The notes: a model not told the origin generated them from the sequence alone. Shown: positions 1 to 7,169, numbered from the stretch's first letter. The stretch is DNA of 14,540 nt from Syntrophaceae bacterium UBA1062 (GCA_002316295.1 DCDF01000260.1:1-14540); one strand, 5' to 3'. Numbers and translations: made by a program.

Positions 1-384
1 AAAGGGCGCAAAAACAGATTTATTTTTGGACACTAAAATCAGGCCGATAGAAAATACAACTCCCCTTTCCTGGAGGCGGTCCGCGTCCGGCCGGCATCCT
101 GTCGAGATATCATGAGAAACGAGACTGTAAGTCCTTAAGATACCGGCCGAGACCGCGCTTTTTTGTCTTTCCCGATTACAATTCAGGGATGACCTTGTCC
201 TCGTACCCGGCTCTCGCGCGGTGAGGTTTCATGGAAGGGCCGACATCAAAAGAGGTGAATCATTTTTTTCTGTACTGTTTTCAAATATATAGTAAAAACA
301 TCGCAAAGCCGTGCGCACGTGTCTTCAGGCATGGTTCATGTATTGCAGTTACCGGTGAAAAACGAGCGGAAGCGGGGGAATGCC
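1..384. other. Intergenic region upstream of the FG-GAP lipoprotein gene
   Basis: I see no convincing gene here. Short open frames exist on both strands, including a leftward frame that stays open from about 235 to the window edge without an ATG, but none resembles a known protein. The stretch 261-300 is much more AT-rich than its surroundings and holds a possible -10 box. Between that box and the lipoprotein start lies a perfect 10-bp palindrome, CGTGCGCACG, at 310-319. A T6 run at 159-164 has no good stem in front of it. Confidence 0.5.
288..293 (+). promoter_or_regulatory. Possible -10 box for the lipoprotein gene
   Basis: TATAGT matches the sigma70 -10 consensus at five of six positions and sits in an AT-rich stretch about 95 nt before the chosen start codon. 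At 16-18 bp upstream there is only a T-run (263-269) rather than a recognisable -35 hexamer. The call is therefore weak and inferred from position and composition. Confidence 0.3.
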
Positions 385-1971
385 ATGAAACAACTGATCC
401 TTCTTGTCCTTATCGCAGCCGTCCTGTACGCGTGCAGCGGCAGCGGTACAGGATCGTCGGACGGCGGCGCGGGGCCGGGGACCGGCTCTGAGGCCGGCGC
501 CGGCACCATAAGCTCCGGCGTGTCGGCCCCCGCGCTCAGGCGGACGCTCCCTGCGAGCTGGGACGAGAACTGGTTCGGCTCTCCCGCTGTCTTCGACCTC
601 GACAAAGACGGCGGCATGGAGATCATTGCCGGAAGGCACAGCGTGCTCTATGTCTGGAGATCGACCGGGACGCTGCTCTGGAGGACTCCGGTGGGAGAGA
701 GCGCCTCGTCACCCAACGATCACGGCGGCTCCCGGCAGTATGCCTCGCCGGTGGTGGGCGATCTCGACGGCGACAGCTTCGGCGAGATCGCCGTCGCCTA
801 CAGCAACCGGGTGGCGGTCTACCACCGCGACGGAGAACTCATGCCCGGGTGGCCGCAGGCATTTCCCGGCACACCGGGCGAGATCAGGTCCATCGCGGCC
901 GACGACCTCGACCGTGACGGCAGGATGGAGATCCTGGCGCAGAAAACGAGCGACGGCCCGGTGACCATGGTCTGGCGCATCACCGGCGAAGCTTTTCCGG
1001 GCTGGCCGCAGGTGCAAAACTGCGCCGAGTGCAACGAGTACGGGGGATACAACCAGAACATCGGATCGGCTGATCTCGACGGTGACGGAGCTCCCGAGGT
1101 CGTGAGCACCTACGACTGCTGTCATATCGGCATCATGCGGGCGGACGGCTCTCCCCTGCCTGCCAACCCCATGTTCAGCGGGCCGTATGTGAGCAGTGTG
1201 CCCATGTTCCACGACATAGCGCTTGCCGTGAGGGGCTGGGGGGATAACGGCAACGACCGGGATGAGTTCACGGACTCGCCGCCCGTGTTCGGCGACCTCG
1301 ACGGCGACAGCCTGCCCGAGATCATCCTCTACTCCGACCACGAGCGGGCAGGGGAGTACGTGAACCGGGGCAACGCCCTGTGGGCCCTGAACCCTGACCT
1401 CACACGGGCGGCCGGCTTCGAGACCCCCATCTGCTCGGGCGGACCTCTGTACACGGGCTACGAGGACAACATCGTGCAGGTTGCCCCGGCTCCGGCCCTG
1501 GCGCAGCTGGCGGGCGACGGCCGGCCGAAGATCGTGGTACCGTCCTATGACGGCTTCATGCGCTGCTACTCGCCCGGAGGGGAGGAGCTGTGGGCATATC
1601 GTTTCGACTCCGTGGGCTCTCCCTTCATCGGCGCATCGGGAGCGGCCATAGGCGACCTGGACCACGACGGGTCGTCGGAGATCGTCTTCACCACCTACTC
1701 GACGTCCCGGGATGTGTCCAGGCTGGTCATTCTCGACGCCGCCGGGAACGCCCTGCACATCGTTCCCATCCAAGGCAGGGGGAGCATGGCCGTGCCGACC
1801 CTGGCGGATGTAGACGGCGACGGGAAAATCGAGATCCTCGTCTCCCTGAAGGACACCGTGGGCTCGGGCCTGGGCGGCGTGCAGATCTGGGACGTGTCCT
1901 CAGCGCGCTCGGGTTCTCTGCCGTGGCCCACCGGTCGCGGCAACCAGCTGCGCAACGGCAGGGGAGGTTGA
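385..1971 (+). CDS. FG-GAP/VCBS-repeat beta-propeller lipoprotein
   Basis: Predicted 528-residue exported lipoprotein, probably a surface or periplasmic beta-propeller; ligand unknown. Residues 1-17 form a lipoprotein signal peptide ending in LYAC, with the lipidated Cys at 17, Ser at +2, and a Gly/Ser-rich linker to about 47. Seven calcium-binding DxDxD(G/S) loops start near residues 71, 126, 174, 230, 304, 424 and 475. An eighth, near 374, is degenerate (QLAGDG). Each is followed by a hydrophobic EI(I/L/V) strand, as in FG-GAP/VCBS blades. Six further Cys (213, 216, 245, 246, 350, 394) could form disulfides. The C-terminus ends in a WPTGRGNQ motif, like the closing motif of many such proteins. 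The start at 385 was preferred over an in-frame start at 319 because it gives the signal peptide at residue 1 and has a GGGGGA ribosome site just upstream. The gene appears monocistronic. Confidence 0.85.
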   Translation: MKQLILLVLIAAVLYACSGSGTGSSDGGAGPGTGSEAGAGTISSGVSAPALRRTLPASWDENWFGSPAVFDLDKDGGMEIIAGRHSVLYVWRSTGTLLWRTPVGESASSPNDHGGSRQYASPVVGDLDGDSFGEIAVAYSNRVAVYHRDGELMPGWPQAFPGTPGEIRSIAADDLDRDGRMEILAQKTSDGPVTMVWRITGEAFPGWPQVQNCAECNEYGGYNQNIGSADLDGDGAPEVVSTYDCCHIGIMRADGSPLPANPMFSGPYVSSVPMFHDIALAVRGWGDNGNDRDEFTDSPPVFGDLDGDSLPEIILYSDHERAGEYVNRGNALWALNPDLTRAAGFETPICSGGPLYTGYEDNIVQVAPAPALAQLAGDGRPKIVVPSYDGFMRCYSPGGEELWAYRFDSVGSPFIGASGAAIGDLDHDGSSEIVFTTYSTSRDVSRLVILDAAGNALHIVPIQGRGSMAVPTLADVDGDGKIEILVSLKDTVGSGLGGVQIWDVSSARSGSLPWPTGRGNQLRNGRGG

Positions 1972-2157
1972 GCACCCCGAGATCGTCTTGCCCCGCCCGC
2001 AGAAGCCGTGAAAGCATCGCCGCGTCCGGTCAGGCCCGGTTCGTCCCCCGTCCGGAGATGTAGACAGACCGGCGGGCGTCCCCATCGAATCCGGTTACGG
2101 GGAGGGCTTTCAATCCATGCCGGAGGGGTTTGCGCCGCTGATTTCTCGCCTCCGGCT
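1972..2157. other. Non-coding stretch with an 8-bp inverted repeat
   Basis: No gene is supported between the lipoprotein stop and the terminator. The main structure is a perfect inverted repeat, GCCGGAGG at 2119-2126 and CCTCCGGC at 2149-2156, with a 22-nt loop. It sits directly in front of the terminator at 2158-2182 and may stack with it. A short open frame at 2008-2208 has no ribosome site or recognisable product. Confidence 0.4.
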
Positions 2158-2182
2158 TCCTGCCCGCCGGCAGGATCTTTTT
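2158..2182 (+). terminator. Rho-independent terminator after the lipoprotein gene
   Basis: A perfect 7-bp GC-rich stem (TCCTGCC, loop CGCC, GGCAGGA) is followed at once by TCTTTTT. This is the classic intrinsic terminator layout on the + strand. It lies about 190 nt beyond the lipoprotein stop and before the ssb promoter region, so it probably isolates ssb from upstream transcription. Confidence 0.7.
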
Positions 2183-2215
2183 CCTCCAGATTCGAAGAGA
2201 AGTGTTGAGAAAAGA

Positions 2216-2221
2216 TATAAT
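2216..2221 (+). promoter_or_regulatory. ssb: Possible -10 box upstream of ssb
   Basis: A perfect TATAAT hexamer in an AT-rich stretch just after the terminator. The -35 region at 16-19 bp upstream has only poor matches (for example TTCGAA at 2191-2196). If used, it would give a leader of about 110 nt containing the 20-bp repeats at 2285-2324. Confidence 0.35.
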
Positions 2222-2284
2222 ATCAGATAGGATGACCGCAGTTTTGGATAAAGGGTTTTGGCAGGTATTTTCATTGAAGATTGG

Positions 2285-2324
2285 CAAACACAATCGTCAA
2301 ACGACAAACACGATTGTCAAATAG
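2285..2324. repeat. Tandem 20-bp repeat upstream of ssb, possible operator
   Basis: CAAACACAATCGTCAAA (2285-2301) and CAAACACGATTGTCAAA (2305-2321) are 17-bp copies differing at two positions and spaced exactly 20 bp apart. Because of the two differences, their cores are also inverted repeats: ACAATCGT (2290-2297) and ACGATTGT (2310-2317). A further partial copy, GATTGGCAAA, lies at 2279-2288. The block ends just before the ssb ribosome site, AAGGAG at 2328-2333. Position and two-turn periodicity suggest a protein-binding or leader regulatory site; this is inference. Confidence 0.5.
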
Positions 2325-2342
2325 CACAAGGAGATATGTGAG

Positions 2343-2777
2343 ATGTCTGGATCGATCAATAAAGTGATGCTTATCGGGAGGCTCGGCAAAGACCCGGAGA
2401 TGAGATTCACCCCCAGCGGCAAGGCGGTCACGAACTTCACCATGGCGACCAACGAGGTGTGGTCCGATCAGAACGGCGAGAAGCAGGAACGCACCGAATG
2501 GCACCGCATCGTCACCTGGGGCAAACTGGCCGAGAATTGCGCCAAGCTGCTTTCCAAGGGCAAGCAGGTCTATGTTGAAGGCCGGCTGCAGACCCGCCAG
2601 TGGGACGATAAGGACGGAAACAAGCGCTATACCACCGAGATCGTAGCAAACCAGATGCAGATCCTTTCTTCCCTGGATTCGCAGGGCGCCCGGATGGGCG
2701 GTGCGTCCGATGATCCCGGCTACGGGGCTTCAGAGAGCATTCCGGCTTCACCGGAGTTCGACGATATTCCCTTCTGA
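2343..2777 (+). CDS. ssb: Single-stranded DNA-binding protein
   Basis: 144-residue SSB. The protein coats single-stranded DNA as a tetramer during replication, repair and recombination, and recruits partners through its C-terminal tip. The OB fold spans about residues 4-105, with the family N-terminal pattern NKVMLIGRLGKDPEMR and a Trp-rich DNA-binding surface (W40, W53, W59, W87). The C-terminal linker is short and Gly/Ser/Pro-rich, about 35 residues. The protein ends in the acidic-hydrophobic tip DDIPF, the canonical partner-docking peptide. AAGGAG at 2328-2333 lies 9 nt before the ATG. The gene stands alone rather than in the rpsF-ssb-rpsR arrangement common in Firmicutes, and a repeat block sits directly upstream. 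The identification is secure; whether this is the housekeeping copy or a second copy cannot be judged from the window. Confidence 0.96.
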   Translation: MSGSINKVMLIGRLGKDPEMRFTPSGKAVTNFTMATNEVWSDQNGEKQERTEWHRIVTWGKLAENCAKLLSKGKQVYVEGRLQTRQWDDKDGNKRYTTEIVANQMQILSSLDSQGARMGGASDDPGYGASESIPASPEFDDIPF

Positions 2778-2808
2778 GGATCCTTCGGCGGCCGCATTGT
2801 CGCCGTTC

Positions 2809-2845
2809 AGTGCTGACACCCCTGCACAGGCGGGGTGTCAGTGCT
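2809..2845 (+). terminator. Long hairpin downstream of ssb, possible terminator
   Basis: TGACACCCC (2814-2822) pairs perfectly with GGGGTGTCA (2832-2840) around a 9-nt loop. The stem extends outward to 14 pairs with two G-U wobbles (2809-2845). It starts 31 nt after the ssb stop and lies between convergent ssb and the aminotransferase. There is no following T-run on either strand, so it may be a Rho-linked or 3'-stabilising structure rather than a classic intrinsic terminator. Confidence 0.5.
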
Positions 2846-2900
2846 CGTTATCTCCCGCGGTCTTCTCAGTACCGCGAGCCAACAGCCTGCAGCCTCCCGA

Positions 2901-4088
2901 TCATCGGGTGACGGGTCGGCGCCGTGCTTTTATGCCTTCCATGACGCGCATCAGAGCAGGGGCGCATCCCCGGATGCTCTCAATGCTCACGCAGTAGGCG
3001 AAGCGCACATAGCCCGGCCAGCCGAAGCCCCTTCCCGGAACCGCCAGGATTTTTTCCTTGACCAGTTCCGAGCAGAAGGCGACGTCGTCTTCCAGCGGCG
3101 ACTTCACGAAGAGATAGAACGCCCCTTCGGGCGGGGCATACTCAAGGCCCGCATCATCCAGGATCCCGGTGAAGAGGTCCCGGCGCTCCTTGTACCTGGC
3201 GACGTCGATGCACGCACCCTCGCACAGGCAGGCGGCGTACACCTTCTGCATGAGCGACGGCGCGTTGACAAACCCGAGGATCCGGGTGGCCAGGATCAGC
3301 GCGCTGATGAACTTCTGCTTCTCGTCTATGCCCCCGCCGGCGGCGATGTAGCCGATCCGTTGGCCCGCGAGCGAGAGCTCCTTTGACGCGGAGGTAACCA
3401 CCACGGAGTTGGGGATGAGCCTGAGCACGGAGGGAACCTCTCTGCCGTCGTAGACGAGCTTGCGGTAAGGCTCGTCCGAGATGACGAGGATGTCCGGCCG
3501 GTCTCCAAGCACCTCGGCTAGCCCGGTAAAGACCTCTGCCGGGTAGACTCTGCCGGTCGGATTGTTGGGCGAGTTGACGATGATCGCCCGCGTCTTCGGG
3601 CCGATCGCGCTGCGGATACTCTGAAGGTCGGGCAGGAAATCGGGCCCGCACTTCGCCTCTACCAGAGTGCCGCCGTGGTTTTCGGCATAGAAGCCGTACT
3701 CCACGAAGTACGGTGCAACAGCGATGATCTCGTCGCCCGGGTTGGTCACGGCCTTGAGCACCACGTTGAGCCCGCCTCCGGCGCCGCAGCACATGACGAT
3801 GTCATCCCCCCTCAAGGGAACCTCGTAGAGTTCGGATGCATACCCCGCCAGGGCCTCCCTCACGTCCGGGAAGCCGGCGTTGGGCATGTAGCCGTGGTTC
3901 ATGCAGGTCAGAAGCCCGGCCGCCTTTTCAAGGGCCGCCTGCGGCGGGGGGAGGTCAGGGTTGCCCAGGCTGAAGTCGAAGACATTTTCCGGCCCGTGTA
4001 CGGCCTTCAGCCGCGCACCCTCCTCGAACATCCTCCGGATCCATGAGGAGTTTTCCATATATCCCAGCATCTTCTTCGATACGATCAT
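2901..4088 (-). CDS. PLP-dependent class I/II aminotransferase
   Basis: 395-residue fold-type I aminotransferase, expected to move amino groups between an amino acid and a 2-oxoacid in the cytoplasm. Substrate is not readable; aspartate or aromatic/branched amino acid aminotransferase-like roles are possible. Visible motifs are the substrate-loop SLGNPD near residue 40, NSPNNPTGRVY near 172, SDEPYRKL near 204, and the Schiff-base Lys in SASKELSLAGQRIGY at K236. A C-terminal YVRF segment supplies the expected carboxylate-binding Arg. Length is normal for the family. I chose the ATG at 4088 over the GTG at 4103. AGGGAG (4095-4100) lies 6 nt before the ATG, whereas the GTG would be about 6 nt from the predicted transcription start. 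A good leftward promoter lies just upstream. The gene appears monocistronic and converges with ssb. Confidence 0.88.
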   Translation of the reverse strand: MIVSKKMLGYMENSSWIRRMFEEGARLKAVHGPENVFDFSLGNPDLPPPQAALEKAAGLLTCMNHGYMPNAGFPDVREALAGYASELYEVPLRGDDIVMCCGAGGGLNVVLKAVTNPGDEIIAVAPYFVEYGFYAENHGGTLVEAKCGPDFLPDLQSIRSAIGPKTRAIIVNSPNNPTGRVYPAEVFTGLAEVLGDRPDILVISDEPYRKLVYDGREVPSVLRLIPNSVVVTSASKELSLAGQRIGYIAAGGGIDEKQKFISALILATRILGFVNAPSLMQKVYAACLCEGACIDVARYKERRDLFTGILDDAGLEYAPPEGAFYLFVKSPLEDDVAFCSELVKEKILAVPGRGFGWPGYVRFAYCVSIESIRGCAPALMRVMEGIKARRRPVTR

Positions 4089-4115
4089 CAGTGTCTCCCT
4101 CACGAGTGTCGAATG

Positions 4116-4144
4116 AGTATACCAGCGACGGGGGCGATTGTACA
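4116..4144 (-). promoter_or_regulatory. Extended -10 promoter of the aminotransferase gene
   Basis: Read leftward, a -35 TGTACA (4139-4144, four of six) is followed after 17 bp by TATACT (4116-4121, five of six). A TGG in front makes it an extended -10 (TGnTATACT). The predicted start near 4109 gives a leader of about 20 nt, which contains the ribosome site for the ATG at 4088. Confidence 0.6.
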
Positions 4145-4155
4145 GAGTATCGCCC
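4132..4155. promoter_or_regulatory. Inverted repeat over the aminotransferase -35 box, possible operator
   Basis: GGGCGAT (4132-4138) and ATCGCCC (4149-4155) are perfect 7-bp arms separated by 10 bp. The -35 hexamer of the leftward promoter (4139-4144) lies inside the gap. A dimeric regulator bound here would overlap RNA polymerase contacts. Function is inferred from placement; the regulator is unknown. Confidence 0.45.
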
Positions 4156-4505
4156 GGGTGCTTGGGGAGTCTCGGCCTGCGGGGTCCTCTCCGGCGTTTT
4201 TATCTTCCGGTCCGGTTCTGCCGAAGAGATGGCATGTCTTTAAAAGAGGAGCCCGGAGAGGGTTTTTCCCCGGGCGCAGCGCGAATGGAAAGAGGACGAT
4301 ATCCAGCACCCCTGCCCGATAAAGCCGCACGGTACAGCGAGCCGAACCGCGGGCGGAACAGGGAAAGCCGGTTGTGGGCAAGGCGTGATCAATGGTATGG
4401 AACTGGATCAGGAGATGCAGCGGAACATGGAGCACAGACCGGCCGTGACCGCAGGTTGCACCGTGGTGCTGCGGGCGGATCAGCATGCAGGAGGTTTTTC
4501 AGACC
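4156..4505. other. Intergenic region before the TMTC-like gene
   Basis: About 350 nt without a supported gene. Several short frames cross it on both strands but none has a recognisable product. A weak imperfect hairpin, GCCCGG (4251-4256) with CCGGGC (4270-4275), was seen. I found no convincing rightward promoter. The only clear signal is AGGAGG at 4489-4494, the ribosome site of the following gene. Confidence 0.4.
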
Positions 4506-6371
4506 ATGACGATATCGAAGAGGCGGTACCTGGGGGTCGGGCTGCTCCTGGTCGTTCTCGTTCTGGGGCTCCACCTCAATATCCTGGACAATGAGGCGAC
4601 CAACTGGGACGACCCAGCGATCTTCACCAGATCATCGCTCCATCAGCTCACTGCCGAGAACATTCTTGAGATTCTCTCTGTAAAGAAGCTTTCAACCTTT
4701 CAGCCCGTGAGAGACCTCTCCTACATGGTTGATTTCGCTCTGTGGGGTCCGGAGCACCAGAGCGTTGTCTTCGGCATGCACCTGCACAGCATAGTCCTCT
4801 ACCTGCTCATGATCCTCGCCTGCTGGCTCTTCCTCCTCGAACTCTTCCGCGTGTTCGTCGACGACGAGGACCTGGCGTTTGCCTGGGCCGGCATCTCGAC
4901 CGTTCTCTTTGCCGTCCACCCGGTGCACGTAGAGAGCGTGGCCTGGCTCTTCGGCCGCAAAGAGCCTCTCATGGGGATGTTCACGTTCCTGAGCCTCTGG
5001 GCGTTTATCCGCGGCCGGACCGGCAGGTGGGGATATTACGGGGGCAGCCTGGTGTTCATGATACTGGCGATCCTCTCCAAGCCCATAGCACTGATGATTC
5101 CGGCGGTCATGATCGCGCTGGATGTCGTCATCCAGCTGCGCAGGCCGCATCCTTCGTTCCTCAAAACCAGGATCCTGGTCTATCTGCCCATGCTCCTCAT
5201 CGTGATTCCCCTGGGATTGCGGCTCGTGGTCATGATGCACGCTGCAGGCGGGGTCAAGCCCTATCACGGCGGCGGATTCTTCACCAACCTGCTGGCGGTC
5301 TCGCAAATATTCGCGAGCTACCTGTCCCTCATCGGATTCACGATCAACTATGCGGCCGACTATGCCATCAAACTCTACGCCGACCCGGCGGCCTGGCAGG
5401 CATGGGCGTTCCTGGGATTCAACATTCTCCTGATCGCAAGCGCCGTGTTCGCGCTGGTGAAGCGGCATTATGTCTACGCATTCTTCACGGCGTGGTATTA
5501 TATCTTCCTCATGCCGGTCGCCCACTTCCTCCCCATTTCCCAGATCATGGCAGACCGCTACGCCCTGCTGCCGTCGCTTTGCTGGAGCGTGCTTCTGGGA
5601 TACGGACTTTCCCGGCTCTGGCGCATGAGGCTCAAATCGGGACGGTTCTCTCCCGAGTTTCCCCAGCTCATTTCCGCGGCCCTATTGGGCATGATCGTGT
5701 TCTCGTACTCCTACATGTCGTTCCGGCAGAACGACATCTGGCAGAACTCCCAGACGCTCTGGGAAGACACTTTGGCCAAATATCCCAACTCGTCGCCGGC
5801 AAACGTCAATCTTGCGGCCATCTACATCAAACAGCAGCGCTTCCCTGAGGTGCAGGAGCTGTGCGTCACCGCAATCAAGGCCAAGCCGTACGACTACCTG
5901 GCGATCAGCAACCTCGCCCTTGCCCAGATGATGATGGGCCAGTACGGCCATGCGATCAACAACTACCGACAGGCGCTGAAGCTCAAGCCCGATCTGGAAA
6001 AGGCGAAAAAAGGCCTCGCCCATGCCTACTGGTTCGCCGGCGACCACGAGAACGCCTACGCGAGCTTCTCCGAGCTGTTCGAAAAGGGCTTTGTGGGCGG
6101 GAGAGACGAGGCCGCCCAATACTCCCACAGGCTCGGCTTCTCGGCCTGGAAGGCGGGCAAGCCGGACGAGGCGCGGAGATATCTGGCGGCGGCCCTGGAT
6201 CGTGCTCCGGACAATCCCTATCTCCTCAGGGAGATCGCGGGAACGTACACGAGCATGGGAGAGACGCGACAGGCGAAGGTCGCCTTCGAGCGGCTCTATC
6301 CCCTCGTGGATGACGAGGAGCAGCTCCGCCATCTGGACCGCATTCTGGATGCGCTCGGAAAAATGGATTGA
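4506..6371 (+). CDS. TMTC-like GT-C membrane protein with C-terminal TPR repeats
   Basis: 621-residue integral membrane protein. About ten hydrophobic segments span residues 8-400, followed by a soluble region of about five TPR units (roughly 419-602). The first loop carries WDD (34-36), the position of the catalytic acid in GT-C glycosyltransferases. Further conserved signatures are HPVHVESVAW (138-147), FGRKEP, SKP (191-193) and MADRYALLPS (348-357), as in the animal TMTC O-mannosyltransferases and their many bacterial homologues. Family knowledge suggests transfer of a sugar from a polyprenyl-phosphate donor on the outer face of the inner membrane. Acceptor and sugar are unknown, and bacterial members are mostly uncharacterised. 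The start at 4506 was preferred over the in-frame ATG at 4485 because AGGAGG (4489-4494) lies 11 nt before it and inside the longer version. It converges with the BON-domain gene. Confidence 0.82.
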   Translation: MTISKRRYLGVGLLLVVLVLGLHLNILDNEATNWDDPAIFTRSSLHQLTAENILEILSVKKLSTFQPVRDLSYMVDFALWGPEHQSVVFGMHLHSIVLYLLMILACWLFLLELFRVFVDDEDLAFAWAGISTVLFAVHPVHVESVAWLFGRKEPLMGMFTFLSLWAFIRGRTGRWGYYGGSLVFMILAILSKPIALMIPAVMIALDVVIQLRRPHPSFLKTRILVYLPMLLIVIPLGLRLVVMMHAAGGVKPYHGGGFFTNLLAVSQIFASYLSLIGFTINYAADYAIKLYADPAAWQAWAFLGFNILLIASAVFALVKRHYVYAFFTAWYYIFLMPVAHFLPISQIMADRYALLPSLCWSVLLGYGLSRLWRMRLKSGRFSPEFPQLISAALLGMIVFSYSYMSFRQNDIWQNSQTLWEDTLAKYPNSSPANVNLAAIYIKQQRFPEVQELCVTAIKAKPYDYLAISNLALAQMMMGQYGHAINNYRQALKLKPDLEKAKKGLAHAYWFAGDHENAYASFSELFEKGFVGGRDEAAQYSHRLGFSAWKAGKPDEARRYLAAALDRAPDNPYLLREIAGTYTSMGETRQAKVAFERLYPLVDDEEQLRHLDRILDALGKMD

Positions 6372-6372
6372 G

Positions 6373-6396
6373 CATCGGGCGCCGCCGGATCCGATG
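6373..6396 (+). terminator. Weak hairpin between convergent genes
   Basis: CATCGG (6373-6378) pairs with CCGATG (6391-6396) around a 12-nt loop, directly after the TMTC-like stop codon. It has no T-run, so the terminator role is only suggested by its place in the 74-nt convergent gap. Confidence 0.25.
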
Positions 6397-6445
6397 ATAA
6401 GACCCGGGACGCACTGCGATCAGGAGACAGAGTGCGGATTTTCGT

Positions 6446-7126
6446 CTAACGGTACCCGGTTATTGCGAGCTCGCTGCGCACTTCGATGACGCCGTTCGTA
6501 TTGTTGGCGATGTCGAGGATGGTCCGGTATGTCATGTAATTGTCCACAATTCCGCTCAAGATCACGGTCCCGTTTTCCACTCCGACCTCGACGCCGGGAG
6601 CGTCGATGAATGTGTTCCTGGCGATCGTTCCGAGGATGTCGCTCCTGATTTCCTCATCGGAAAGGCCTCCCACGGGCCTCACCGTGAGCTGATTCTCCAC
6701 TCCGATCACTCCGGCGATATGTTCCGCCAGCTCTTCTGCGCGGCGCTTCTGCCAGATTGAGTCCACATTCCCGGTCAGGGTGAGGATGCCCTTGGTGACG
6801 ATGACCCTGATTCCCGATGCGTTGACTGTCGGATTCCACTCGAGCAGACGCTCTATCTGCGCAGCAATATCGTCGTCGCCCGGAACAGGGAACGAGGGCG
6901 GCAGGCTGACCGTCAGGCGGTTGTCCACGTACCTGACCCCGGTTACGCTGTATGCGTCTTCCTCCGCCTCCGAACGGTCGGCGTAATTGGCCACCATGCC
7001 CGTCAGAATAACGGTGCCGTCATCGGTCACATCAACGACGATGTTCGTGTTTCCCACCCTGTTGTCCCAGGCCAGCTGCGAGTAAACATCCTTCTTGATA
7101 TCCTCCGCGCTTCTTTTGTTCGCCAT
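6446..7126 (-). CDS. Triple BON-domain protein
   Basis: 226-residue protein made almost entirely of three BON domains, at about residues 7-74, 84-150 and 156-223. Each shows the family pattern of a helix, a turn with (V/L)xL(T/S)GxV, a second helix and a final (V/R)(D/E/S)N-like strand (VDNRLTV, VENQLTV, VRSELAI). BON domains occur in OsmY-type stress proteins, secretins and channels, and are thought to bind phospholipid or envelope surfaces. Unlike OsmY there is no signal peptide: the protein starts MANKRSAED and is hydrophilic, so it should be cytoplasmic or inner-face associated unless the start is misjudged. A GAGGGTG ribosome site (7131-7137) precedes the ATG. A hairpin and a plausible promoter lie just upstream, so the gene may be transcribed separately from the ArnT-like gene behind it. 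Confidence 0.85.
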   Translation of the reverse strand: MANKRSAEDIKKDVYSQLAWDNRVGNTNIVVDVTDDGTVILTGMVANYADRSEAEEDAYSVTGVRYVDNRLTVSLPPSFPVPGDDDIAAQIERLLEWNPTVNASGIRVIVTKGILTLTGNVDSIWQKRRAEELAEHIAGVIGVENQLTVRPVGGLSDEEIRSDILGTIARNTFIDAPGVEVGVENGTVILSGIVDNYMTYRTILDIANNTNGVIEVRSELAITGYR

Positions 7127-7139
7127 GATTCACCCTCAT

Positions 7140-7154
7140 GCCCGAGCTTCGGGC
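7140..7154 (-). promoter_or_regulatory. Leader hairpin adjoining the BON gene ribosome site
   Basis: A perfect 6-bp stem with a 3-nt loop (GCCCGA-AGC-TCGGGC read leftward) lies between the predicted transcription start and the ribosome site at 7131-7137, ending only 2 nt before it. It could affect translation initiation or mRNA stability. On the + strand it is followed by GTTTTC, too weak for a terminator call. Confidence 0.4.
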
Positions 7155-7169
7155 GTTTTCATACACTTT

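Noticed and set aside
76..165. Distant GGCCGG and CCGGCC arms followed by T6, considered as a terminator for a gene to the left
   Set aside because: The arms are about 45 nt apart and nearly self-palindromic. No gene ending in the window to the left was found.
231..491. Small rightward open frame overlapping the lipoprotein start
   Set aside because: No ribosome site, no recognisable motif, and it overlaps the signal peptide codons in another frame.
709..1773. Long leftward open frame of 354 codons opposite the FG-GAP lipoprotein
   Set aside because: It is a shadow of the GC-rich repeat gene. The translation has no recognisable domain, no ribosome site supports it, and the + strand protein has clear motifs throughout.
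2008..2208. Small open frame after the lipoprotein gene
   Set aside because: It runs across the inverted repeat and the terminator and has no plausible ribosome site or product.
4251..4275. Imperfect GCCCGG/CCGGGC hairpin with an internal T-run
   Set aside because: The T-run lies in the loop rather than after the stem, and neither neighbouring gene ends there.
4100..4486. Open frames on both strands in the gap before the TMTC-like gene
   Set aside because: Compositions look random, no start signals, and one crosses the aminotransferase promoter.
4692..5525. Leftward open frame of 277 codons opposite the TMTC-like gene
   Set aside because: It is the antisense of transmembrane codons, giving an artificial acidic/His-rich sequence. 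No family resemblance.
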